Assembly (NCBI GenBank): GCA_903916165.1
Contig: CAIWVR010000041.1
Location: 1-7,889 of the forward strand
Length of the DNA stretch: 7,889 bases
From: an uncultured Hyphomicrobiales bacterium
Lineage (GTDB): Bacteria > Pseudomonadota > Alphaproteobacteria > Rhizobiales > Beijerinckiaceae
Reading direction: 5' to 3'
Shown here: positions 1 through 6,053 of the stretch, piece after piece
Position numbering within the stretch: the stretch's first letter is position 1
Layout of the letters: every line of letters starts with the position of its first letter
The notes under the pieces: generated by a model
Seen by the model: only the letters and a program-made list of their open reading frames with translations
Database searches by the model: none
Told to the model about the DNA's origin: nothing
Program-made: the position numbers and the translations under genes

Positions 1-1286
1 ACAGCGCTCTCGAACACACCGGGCATGGCGTCGATCTCGGATTCGATCTCCTTCGGATAGACATTGAAGCCGCCGGTGATGATCAGGTCCTTGCCGCGAC
101 CGACAATGTGGACGTAGCCTCTGGCGTCGATCTTGCCGAGGTCGCCGGTGATGAAAAATCCGTCCGGCTTGAATTCGGCGGCCGTCTTCTCAGGCATCCG
201 CCAATAGCCCTTGAACACATTCGGGCCCTTCACCTCGATCATGCCGATCTCGTCGACGCCCATCAGCGCACCAGTCTCCGGATCGGCAATGCGCACCGAG
301 ACGCCTGGCAGCGGATAGCCGACGGCGCCGGGCACGCGATCCCCGTCATACGGGTTCGACGTGTTCATATTCGTTTCGGTCATGCCATAGCGTTCGAGAA
401 TGGCGTGGCCGGTCTTCGCGCTCCATTCGCGATGCGTATCGGACAGCAAGGGCGCGGATCCAGACACGAACAGGCGCATGGACTTCACGGCGTCCGTGGT
501 CAGGTTCGGGTGCTGCAGCAAGCGCACGTAGAACGTCGGCACGCCCATCAGCGATGTCGCGCGCGGCAGAAGCGCCATGATCTTGTCCGGATCGAATTTC
601 GGAAGGAAGATCATCGACGCGCCGGAGAACAGGATCACATTCGTCGCCACGAACAGGCCATGCGTGTGATAGATCGGCAGCGCGTGGATGAGCACGTCAT
701 CCTTGGTAAAGCGCCAATAGTCTACCAGCGTCGTGGAATTCGAATGGAGATTATCATGCGTGAGCATGGCACCCTTCGAGCGGCCCGTGGTGCCCGACGT
801 GTAAAGGATTGCCGCAAGATCATCGCCGTTGCGCGCGATCGTGGCAAATGCGGCAGGTGCCTGTCCGGCGGCGTCCATCAGTTCGCCATGGCCTGCAGGA
901 TCGAGCGTCAGGACCCTGGCACCGACCTTCGCGGCCAACGCATTCATGCCCGCCTTTGTGGCGGGATCGCAGATGACGAGAGAGGGCTCCGAGTCACCGA
1001 TGAAATATTCGAGCTCAGCCAAGGTATAGGCGGTGTTCAAAGGCAGGTAGACGGCCCCGGCGCGCAGTGCGGCAAGATAGAGCATCAAAGCTGGAACAGA
1101 TTTCTCCACTTGCACCGCGACGCGGTCGCCCGGCTTCACGCCCTGCGCGACGAGCACATTGGCGAGACGCCCGGCGAGATCGAACAGATCGCCATAGGAA
1201 TAGACCGTCCCGTCCACATTCTCGATCGCCTTGCGGGCGATGTCCTGCGCGGTGCGGACAAGGCGGTCGAACAGATTCTGACTCAT
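1..1286 (-). CDS. matB: Malonyl-CoA synthetase MatB (3' end beyond the left edge)
   Basis: This is an AMP-forming acyl-CoA synthetase of the ANL superfamily that should convert malonate, ATP and CoA to malonyl-CoA in the cytoplasm. 428 complete codons are visible. Motifs in order are the P-loop YTSGTTGRSKG (about residues 162-172), HALPIYHTHG (201-210), GVPTFYVRLL (248-257), the adenine-site motif ERYGMTETNM (298-307), TGD (380-382) and the hinge GRGKD (396-400). HTHGLFVATN, RYGMTETNMNTSNPY and the N-terminal VQVEKS...YLPLNTAYTLAEL stretch match rhizobial MatB as I remember it, which is why I name the substrate. The family is about 500 residues long, so roughly 75 are missing, including the small C-terminal lid with its catalytic lysine. 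The ATG lies 9 bases after the dctM stop codon with only a weak AGAGA upstream, so translational coupling to dctM is likely. Assignment to the ANL family is certain; malonate specificity is very likely. Confidence 0.93.
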   Translation of the reverse strand, partial: MSQNLFDRLVRTAQDIARKAIENVDGTVYSYGDLFDLAGRLANVLVAQGVKPGDRVAVQVEKSVPALMLYLAALRAGAVYLPLNTAYTLAELEYFIGDSEPSLVICDPATKAGMNALAAKVGARVLTLDPAGHGELMDAAGQAPAAFATIARNGDDLAAILYTSGTTGRSKGAMLTHDNLHSNSTTLVDYWRFTKDDVLIHALPIYHTHGLFVATNVILFSGASMIFLPKFDPDKIMALLPRATSLMGVPTFYVRLLQHPNLTTDAVKSMRLFVSGSAPLLSDTHREWSAKTGHAILERYGMTETNMNTSNPYDGDRVPGAVGYPLPGVSVRIADPETGALMGVDEIGMIEVKGPNVFKGYWRMPEKTAAEFKPDGFFITGDLGKIDARGYVHIVGRGKDLIITGGFNVYPKEIESEIDAMPGVFESA

Positions 1287-1295
1287 GATTGGTCT

Positions 1296-2654
1296 CTAGC
1301 GTGTGCTCGGCGGACCCATGATGAGGTCCGGCAGGAAGGTCGAGATCGAGGGTGCAAAGCAAAGAAGTATGACGGCCCCGATCATCAACGCGACGAAAGG
1401 CAGCGTGCCATAAATCACCTCTTTCAGAGGAATATCAGGCGCGATGTTGCGGATAACGAAAATATTCAGTCCGACCGGTGGATGGATCAGCCCGAGCTCC
1501 ATCACAATCGTCATCACAACACCAAACCAGATCAGATCGAAGCCGGCAGCGCGGATCGGCGGCAGGATGATCGGTGCCGTCATCAGGATAATCGACACCG
1601 GCGGCAGGAAAAAGCCGAGGATGACAACGAGAAGAAGAATGGTTGCCAGCAGCAGCCATTTGTCGAGATGCATCGCCACGATCGCCTGTGCCGCCCCTTG
1701 CGAGATATGCAGATAGCTCATCACATAAGAATAGAGGAGCGACATGCCGATGATCATCATCAGCATGGTCGATTCCCGCAACGTTGACGAAAGGATCGGC
1801 TCGAGGTCGGCTGGTTTCCAGACTCCATAAATTACGGCGATCAATGCAAGCGCCAGCAGTCCGCCGAGCCCAGCCGTCTCGGACGGCGTTGCATAGCCGC
1901 CATAAAGCGCAAACATCACGCCAGTGAGCAGCAGCACGAAAGGCAGCACGCGCGGTAGCACGTTGAACTTCTCCGCCATCGTATAATGATGCTTGCGCAG
2001 AATCTCGTGCTCCTGGCCGCTCCGCTCGAATTCGGCGCGGGCGGCCCGGTATTCCTGCCGGAACCGGAACACGGCATACGTCGAAAACAGCATCACAAGC
2101 AGGAAGCCCGGCCCGATACCTGCCAGGAACAGGCGACCAAGCGATTGCTCGGAGGCGACGGCGTAAAGGATCATCGTGATGGAGGGTGGCAGCAGGATGC
2201 CAAGCGTCCCGCCCGCTGCAATTAGGCCTGCAGCAAACCCCGGCGAATAGCCGCGCTTGCGCATTTCTGGAATGCCGGCGGAGCCGATGGCCGAGCAGGT
2301 CGCCGGTGAAGAACCCGCCATGGCTGCAAACAGCGCGCAGGCAAAGACATTGGCAATGCCAAGGCCGCCCGGCACACGGTGCATCCAGGCATGCAGGGCG
2401 GAATAGAGATCCTGCCCCGCACGGGACTTGCCGATAGCCGCACCCTTCAAAATGAACAGCGGGATTGACAGCAAAGTGATCGAGGCCATTTCCTCGAAGA
2501 CATTTTGCGTGACCGTGTCCAGCGAGGCGGCCGGCATGAAGAAATACATGAAGATAACGGCGACGATACCCAGCGCGAAGGCGATGGGCATGCCAGCAAA
2601 CATGGCGAACAAAGTCGCGCCGCCATAAAGCAGACCAATTGACAGCGTGCTCAT
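1296..2654 (-). CDS. dctM: TRAP transporter large permease subunit (DctM type)
   Basis: This is the large inner-membrane subunit of a tripartite ATP-independent periplasmic (TRAP) transporter, which forms the ion-coupled translocation path. The 452 residues are mostly hydrophobic helices. DctM hallmarks are visible: SIPLFILKG (63-71), GSSPATCSAIGSAGIPEMRKRGY (114-136, bounded here by GSS and RGY), GTLGILLPPS (149-158), LYGGYATPSETAG (250-262) and ELGLIHPPVGLNIFVI (386-401). A charged cytoplasmic loop (about 196-235) separates the two halves. I chose the ATG at 2654 rather than the in-frame ATG at 2708. It forms an ATGA overlap with the dctQ stop codon, has a GGAG sequence at ribosome-binding distance, and the family begins MS-x-hydrophobic directly. 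The symbol denotes the family; C4-dicarboxylate transport is not implied. With matB next in the operon, malonate is the leading substrate guess, by inference. Confidence 0.95.
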   Translation of the reverse strand: MSTLSIGLLYGGATLFAMFAGMPIAFALGIVAVIFMYFFMPAASLDTVTQNVFEEMASITLLSIPLFILKGAAIGKSRAGQDLYSALHAWMHRVPGGLGIANVFACALFAAMAGSSPATCSAIGSAGIPEMRKRGYSPGFAAGLIAAGGTLGILLPPSITMILYAVASEQSLGRLFLAGIGPGFLLVMLFSTYAVFRFRQEYRAARAEFERSGQEHEILRKHHYTMAEKFNVLPRVLPFVLLLTGVMFALYGGYATPSETAGLGGLLALALIAVIYGVWKPADLEPILSSTLRESTMLMMIIGMSLLYSYVMSYLHISQGAAQAIVAMHLDKWLLLATILLLVVILGFFLPPVSIILMTAPIILPPIRAAGFDLIWFGVVMTIVMELGLIHPPVGLNIFVIRNIAPDIPLKEVIYGTLPFVALMIGAVILLCFAPSISTFLPDLIMGPPSTR

Positions 2655-3208
2655 GCCCGCTCCGACTTCTGTGATGCAATGAGAATTTGCAGCGCGAGCT
2701 GCACGCAAAGCAGGGTCATGCCAAAAGCCATGACCGAATAGGGGATCCAGAGCGGCGGTCCCCAGGTGGACGACGTCACCTGCCCGTCTTCCCAGGCCTC
2801 ATGGAAAAGCGTCCAAGATTTCCAGGAGAAGAAGGCGCAAAATAGCAGGCTGGCGCCATCAACGATAAAAAGCCGGATCCGGTTGGCGGCAGGCGACAGG
2901 AAACCGACCGCCGCATCGATGGCAACATGGCCGCGGCGCGACTGCACGTAAGCGGCCGTCATGAAAGTCGCTCCAACCAGCAGGAAAACCGCAGCTTCGT
3001 CCTGCCAGTAGGTCGCGGACTTGAAATAATACCGGACGAGCACGCTGTAGCTCAGGATCTGGCTCGCCGCGATTAAGGCAAGCGAGGCCAGCACCACGAT
3101 CGTGGTGTTAAGGAAGGCCAGCGCGCGCACCGCCGCGCCGAGAACGCCCCCGACCCGCTCGGGAGCCGTTGGCGCGGCCCCCGGGAGTTCAATGCCATGT
3201 GTGCTCAT
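2651..3208 (-). CDS. dctQ: TRAP transporter small permease subunit (DctQ type)
   Basis: This is the small four-helix membrane subunit that pairs with DctM. Its 185 residues show hydrophobic segments at roughly 27-52, 72-88, 112-130 and 152-176. DctQ-type features are VLVRYYF (56-62), WQDEAAVFLL (68-77), RRGHVAID (91-98) and PPLWIPYSVM (151-160). The length is typical for the family. The start codon overlaps the dctP stop as ATGA, and its own stop overlaps the dctM start in the same way, so P, Q and M are almost certainly co-translated. No clear Shine-Dalgarno precedes the ATG, which fits coupling. An N-terminal tail of about 25 polar residues, rich in Ala, Pro and Gly, precedes the first helix. 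The symbol is at family level. Confidence 0.93.
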   Translation of the reverse strand: MSTHGIELPGAAPTAPERVGGVLGAAVRALAFLNTTIVVLASLALIAASQILSYSVLVRYYFKSATYWQDEAAVFLLVGATFMTAAYVQSRRGHVAIDAAVGFLSPAANRIRLFIVDGASLLFCAFFSWKSWTLFHEAWEDGQVTSSTWGPPLWIPYSVMAFGMTLLCVQLALQILIASQKSERA

Positions 3209-4224
3209 GCAGGAACGTTTTCAGCCATCTTGAGGAGCTTGTCGCAGTTGGCATTCTTGGCCGCGTAATCTTTCCACGCCGTCTCGCGTGCAATTTTGCG
3301 CCATTTTTCGAGCACTGAATCATCGAGATCGTGAACCTTGGCTCCGGCCTTCTCGTAAATCTTGGCGACGACATCATCGTCTGCCATGGCGGCTTCGCGG
3401 CCATAGGCCTCAAGGCTCTCGCCAATCTCCATGATGAGGTCTTGCTGCTTTTTCGGCAGCGCGTCGAAGATCGACTTCGACATGATCAGCGGCTCCAGCA
3501 TAAACCAGTAGGTCTTGCCCCGTCCCGTGGTGAGGTGCTTGGAGACCTCTTCCAGTTTGAAGGAGATCAGGCTCGTCGAGGAGGTGAGGCCCGCATCGCA
3601 GGCACCCGTCTGCATGGCCGCATAGAGTTCGTTGGAGGGCAAGGACAGCACGGCAGCACCCGCGGCCTGCAACATCATGTCCATCTCGCGCGACCCGCCG
3701 CGGATCTTCATCCCCTTGGCGTCTTCCGGATTGACGAGCGGCTGCGTGCGGCTGGCGACGCCACCCGCCTGCCAGATCCAGCTCACGATCACAATGCCCT
3801 TGTCATTCAGGAATTTCGAAAATTCCTTGCCCACTGGCGCTGTCTTCCAGGCAGCACCCTGCTTGTAGGATGACACGAGAGCCGGCATCAGGCCGATATT
3901 CACCTCAGGCATCTCGCCGCCGGCGTACGAAATAGGCACCAGCGACATGTCGAGTGCGCCCTTGCGCAGGGCCGAGACCTGCGAATTGACTTTCATCAGC
4001 GACGAGCCGGCATAAACCTGGCCGCCAAGGTCGCCGCCGCTCTTCTTTTCAAGCTCTTCGGCGAAGCGACGACACAGAATGTCACGAAAGTCGCCGTCCT
4101 TGCCGCTGGATCCGGGAAACTGGTGCGAGATTTTCAGCATTGTCCCGGCGCGAGCGCCCGAGAAGGCCAAAATGGCTGGAGCTGCAATCGTGCCCGCGAG
4201 CACGTGGCGGCGTGTGAAGGTCAT
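3205..4224 (-). CDS. dctP: TRAP transporter periplasmic substrate-binding protein (DctP type)
   Basis: This periplasmic binding protein captures the ligand for the DctQM membrane pair. The 339 residues are of normal length. The N-terminus carries a twin-arginine-like signal: TRRHVL (4-9), a hydrophobic stretch to about residue 22 and an ARA|G cleavage site near residue 26. This implies possible export in folded form by Tat. The mature part has LKISHQFPGSS (30-40), GMKIRGG (171-177) with the family's carboxylate-binding arginine at R175, and LPSNELYAAMQTGACDAG (195-212), the usual signature around the ligand pocket. Conserved arginine binding indicates a carboxylate ligand. Translation starts after a near-perfect AAAGGAGG sequence with 6-base spacing, unlike the weak sites of the downstream genes, so this is the entry point of the operon. 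Malonate or a related dicarboxylate is the likely ligand because matB is in the same operon; this is inference, as sequence alone does not give specificity. Confidence 0.94.
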   Translation of the reverse strand: MTFTRRHVLAGTIAAPAILAFSGARAGTMLKISHQFPGSSGKDGDFRDILCRRFAEELEKKSGGDLGGQVYAGSSLMKVNSQVSALRKGALDMSLVPISYAGGEMPEVNIGLMPALVSSYKQGAAWKTAPVGKEFSKFLNDKGIVIVSWIWQAGGVASRTQPLVNPEDAKGMKIRGGSREMDMMLQAAGAAVLSLPSNELYAAMQTGACDAGLTSSTSLISFKLEEVSKHLTTGRGKTYWFMLEPLIMSKSIFDALPKKQQDLIMEIGESLEAYGREAAMADDDVVAKIYEKAGAKVHDLDDSVLEKWRKIARETAWKDYAAKNANCDKLLKMAENVPA

Positions 4225-4230
4225 GGGCTT

Positions 4231-4238
4231 CCTCCTTT
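4231..4238 (-). promoter_or_regulatory. Strong Shine-Dalgarno of dctP
   Basis: On the minus strand the sequence AAAGGAGG lies 6 bases before the dctP ATG at 4224. It is the strongest ribosome-binding site in the window and fixes the dctP start. A hairpin ends two bases upstream of it. Confidence 0.8.
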
Positions 4239-4240
4239 GC

Positions 4241-4277
4241 GGACCCTTCGGGCCCGTCTTGCCCAGCTTCAGGCTGG
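4241..4277 (-). other. Two stem-loops in the dctP mRNA leader
   Basis: Read as minus-strand RNA, CCAGC pairs with GCUGG around a 5-base loop (4277-4263). GGGCCC then pairs with GGGUCC around GAA (4255-4241; one G-U pair). The second stem-loop ends two bases before the dctP Shine-Dalgarno. They may protect the message or tune initiation. There is no U-run after either, so they do not look like terminators. I recognise no known riboswitch. Confidence 0.4.
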
Positions 4278-4357
4278 ACGTCTGTTTAATTTATCCCAGA
4301 GACGGATGTGGAGTATTCAGGGAACGAGACATATCATCAAAAGGTATTAAACGTCTG
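4278..4357. repeat. Paired short repeats flanking the candidate dctP promoter
   Basis: ACGTCTG occurs at 4278-4284 and again at 4351-4357 in direct orientation. GTTTAAT at 4284-4290 and ATTAAAC at 4346-4352 form an inverted pair overlapping them. The two clusters bracket the candidate -35/-10 elements, a possible two-site operator. The repeats are short and could arise by chance. Confidence 0.25.
4312..4340 (-). promoter_or_regulatory. Candidate sigma70 promoter of the dctPQM-matB operon
   Basis: On the minus strand TTGATG (4340-4335) and AATACT (4317-4312) are separated by exactly 17 bases. Each matches four of six positions of the -35 and -10 consensus. The predicted transcript would start near 4305, leaving a leader of about 80 bases before dctP. 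The site lies between the terminator-like hairpin after the amidohydrolase gene and dctP, where a promoter is expected. This is a by-eye match only. Confidence 0.35.
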
Positions 4358-4373
4358 CCAGAGGGGCAAGAGA

Positions 4374-4397
4374 GGCGGGCCCATTGGAAAGCCCGCC
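4374..4397 (-). terminator. Terminator-like stem-loop after the amidohydrolase gene
   Basis: GGCGGGC at 4374-4380 and GCCCGCC at 4391-4397 form a perfect 7-bp GC stem with a 10-base loop. It lies 10 bases downstream of the amidohydrolase stop codon. On the minus strand it is followed by TCTCTTGCCCCTCT, a pyrimidine-rich but poor U tract. It probably ends or attenuates the upstream operon, separating it from the TRAP operon. Partial read-through is plausible. Confidence 0.5.
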
Positions 4398-4407
4398 CCG
4401 CCGGAGC

Positions 4408-5634
4408 CTAGCGATGACCTGGAATGGTCTTGACCGGTGTTGGATCGAGCCCCAGTAGCCGGGCGGCATTGCCGCCGAGAATGGCGCGCTTGGCGTCTTC
4501 CTTGAGGAATGGCAGGTCGTAGATGACGCTTGGCAGGTCGAAATCCCAGTGCGGATAATCCGACGACCAGACCAATTGCGTCTCTGCCTTGATCATTTTG
4601 AAGGTTGCCTCGAGGATCGACTTGTCCTCCGGCATTTCCATGGGTTGCGAGGAATAGAACATCTCCTGCATGTATTCGCTGGGCTTGCGCTTCAGCGACG
4701 GGCAGTCGGACGTGCGCATCATGTAGGAATGGTCGAGCCGCTGCATGAGCGAATAGGCCCAGGTCAGGCCGCTTTCAATCCAGACCGTCTTCAGCTTGGG
4801 GAAGCGCTCGGGAATGCCATTCATGACCCAGTTGGTCATGTGCACCATGTTGAACCACATGAAGCCGAGCGCATGCACGGAGATGAAGCGGTTCAACAGG
4901 TTCAGCGACTGGTCGTTCCAGTTATAGGCAGCATGGAAGGAAATCGGCTTGCCCATTTCCTCAAGCAGCCGGTAGGTCTTCATGTAACAATTGTCATGCA
5001 CCGGCTTGTAGCGCGGCGAGGTCACCATAAAGCCCTTCACGCCTTTCTTGTCCCCGAAATCCTGGACCATCTTGTAGGTGGCTTCGGGATCATTGAACGG
5101 CAGGTAGAGCATAGAAATGATGCGCGGCTCCTCGGCAAGGATCCGCTCGCAAAGCCAAGCGTTATAGGCGCGGGCCATGGCGACTTCGATCTCGACTTGC
5201 GGATGTGTGCCCAGAAACAGCATCGGCGTGGGGAACAGGCAGGCGTAATCGACGCCCATAGCGTCCATCCACCGTTTCGTCGTGCTGATGTCGCGATGAC
5301 GGTCGCTGGCTTCGACCTTCTCGTGCTTGCGCAGCCAGTGTCGGGTGATACGGCCTGAAATATCTTGATAGCCGACCGAGCCCCCCAGCATGCTGGAACG
5401 CCCGCCGCGCTGCGCGGATTCAACGAAGGAGCGGCGTAGGACCGGGCTTTCGATATATTGGAACACCTCCGCGTAGGATTCACTTTCGTAATGGTGCGAG
5501 TCGATATCGACGATCAGGAAGTCCTGATAATTACGCTTGAGCGCCTGCTCCGACGCCTTGGCAAGTGATTCAGAAGATGAAAAACGGTCGAAGTGCAATT
5601 GGCGCACATCGTCGACTGGTGTCTGGTCGTTCAT
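4408..5634 (-). CDS. Metal-dependent amidohydrolase (amidohydrolase_2 / ACMSD superfamily)
   Basis: This 408-residue protein is a predicted cytoplasmic TIM-barrel metalloenzyme of the amidohydrolase_2 group. That group contains hydrolases and non-oxidative decarboxylases acting on ring or aromatic carboxylates. Visible features in barrel order are VDIDSHHYES (42-51) at the first metal-binding strand, FPTPMLFLGTHP (134-145), GFMVTSPRY (201-209), ISFHAAYNW (231-239) with a likely metal-ligand histidine at 234, and HALGFMWFNMVHMTNW (254-269). The signature GIPERFPKLKTVWIESGLTW (273-292) is followed by RLDHSY (299-304), and VWSSDYPHWD (355-364) carries the expected catalytic aspartate at 359. A C-terminal GGNAARLLGL (387-396) is also typical. 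The first motif reads D-x-D-x-H-H rather than the classical H-x-H. A GGGAG sequence precedes the ATG, and only 12 bases separate it from the Rieske gene, so the two are co-transcribed. The substrate cannot be read from the sequence. Confidence 0.88.
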   Translation of the reverse strand: MNDQTPVDDVRQLHFDRFSSSESLAKASEQALKRNYQDFLIVDIDSHHYESESYAEVFQYIESPVLRRSFVESAQRGGRSSMLGGSVGYQDISGRITRHWLRKHEKVEASDRHRDISTTKRWMDAMGVDYACLFPTPMLFLGTHPQVEIEVAMARAYNAWLCERILAEEPRIISMLYLPFNDPEATYKMVQDFGDKKGVKGFMVTSPRYKPVHDNCYMKTYRLLEEMGKPISFHAAYNWNDQSLNLLNRFISVHALGFMWFNMVHMTNWVMNGIPERFPKLKTVWIESGLTWAYSLMQRLDHSYMMRTSDCPSLKRKPSEYMQEMFYSSQPMEMPEDKSILEATFKMIKAETQLVWSSDYPHWDFDLPSVIYDLPFLKEDAKRAILGGNAARLLGLDPTPVKTIPGHR

Positions 5635-5646
5635 GTGGCTCTCCCG

Positions 5647-6009
5647 TCAGGCGATGACAAAAATGGAATCGTCACGATCGACGACCTGGTACTTGCGAAG
5701 TTTCAGACGCCGGTCTCCCGCGCATTCGCCGGTCTTCAGGTCATATTCATAGCCATGCCAGGGGCAGACGAAATGCATTTCGTCGGAAAAGACCTGACCC
5801 TGATAAGAGCGGTCTTCGGCAATCACGTCGAGCACTCTGGGGATCATGATCCCCTCACAGGCAGGGCCGCCAGAATGCACGCACGTGTTGGCATAGGCGT
5901 AATAGGCACCGCCGTGATGAAACACACCAACTTCCGAGCCGCCAGCCCTGACGATACGCCGGTCACCTTCGCCAAAGTCAGTTTTCTTCGCAACAAAATA
6001 TTCTTGCAT
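5647..6009 (-). CDS. Small Rieske [2Fe-2S] ferredoxin-like protein with long inter-motif insert
   Basis: The 120-residue protein has the two Rieske cluster motifs, C43-V-H45 (in NTCVHSGGPACEG, 41-53) and C82-P-W-H85 (in VCPWHGYEYDLKTGE, 81-95), which bind a [2Fe-2S] cluster with two Cys and two His. There is no signal peptide or membrane helix, so it is a soluble cytoplasmic protein. Its size fits a Rieske ferredoxin that passes electrons to a partner, or a small subunit of a larger enzyme. The spacer between H45 and C82 is 36 residues, about 20 longer than the usual 15-17, and contains the segment MIPRVLDVIAEDRSYQGQVF and an additional cysteine, C51. No oxygenase large subunit or reductase is encoded in the window. 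The start has GAGGG 8 bases upstream. It lies between the binding-protein gene (44-base gap) and the amidohydrolase gene (12-base gap), implying a shared pathway. Confidence 0.9.
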   Translation of the reverse strand: MQEYFVAKKTDFGEGDRRIVRAGGSEVGVFHHGGAYYAYANTCVHSGGPACEGIMIPRVLDVIAEDRSYQGQVFSDEMHFVCPWHGYEYDLKTGECAGDRRLKLRKYQVVDRDDSIFVIA

Positions 6010-6053
6010 AAGATGTTCCCTCGCCTCCCTTTATCGCGTCTCTGACGGACGCT

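Noticed and set aside
108..1787. 559-codon open frame on the plus strand
   Set aside because: It runs antisense to matB and the end of dctM, both of which have complete family motifs. Its His/Arg/Asp-rich translation has no domain character, as expected for the complement of GC-rich coding sequence.
1435..2679. 414-codon minus-strand frame overlapping dctM
   Set aside because: It is an out-of-frame shadow of dctM. The translation is rich in Arg, His, Cys and Ala with no membrane helices, whereas the other frame gives a textbook DctM.
2655..2708. 18-residue N-terminal extension of DctM starting at 2708
   Set aside because: The ATG at 2654 has the ATGA overlap with dctQ, a GGAG at proper distance and a normal DctM N-terminus. 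The extension lies wholly inside the end of dctQ.
4263..4277. CCAGC/GCTGG hairpin as a plus-strand terminator
   Set aside because: There is no plus-strand gene upstream to terminate, the stem is only 5 bp, and the following sequence is not a proper T run.
4549..5358. 269-codon plus-strand frame
   Set aside because: It is antisense to the amidohydrolase gene, whose motifs are continuous in the other strand. The translation shows no recognisable domain.
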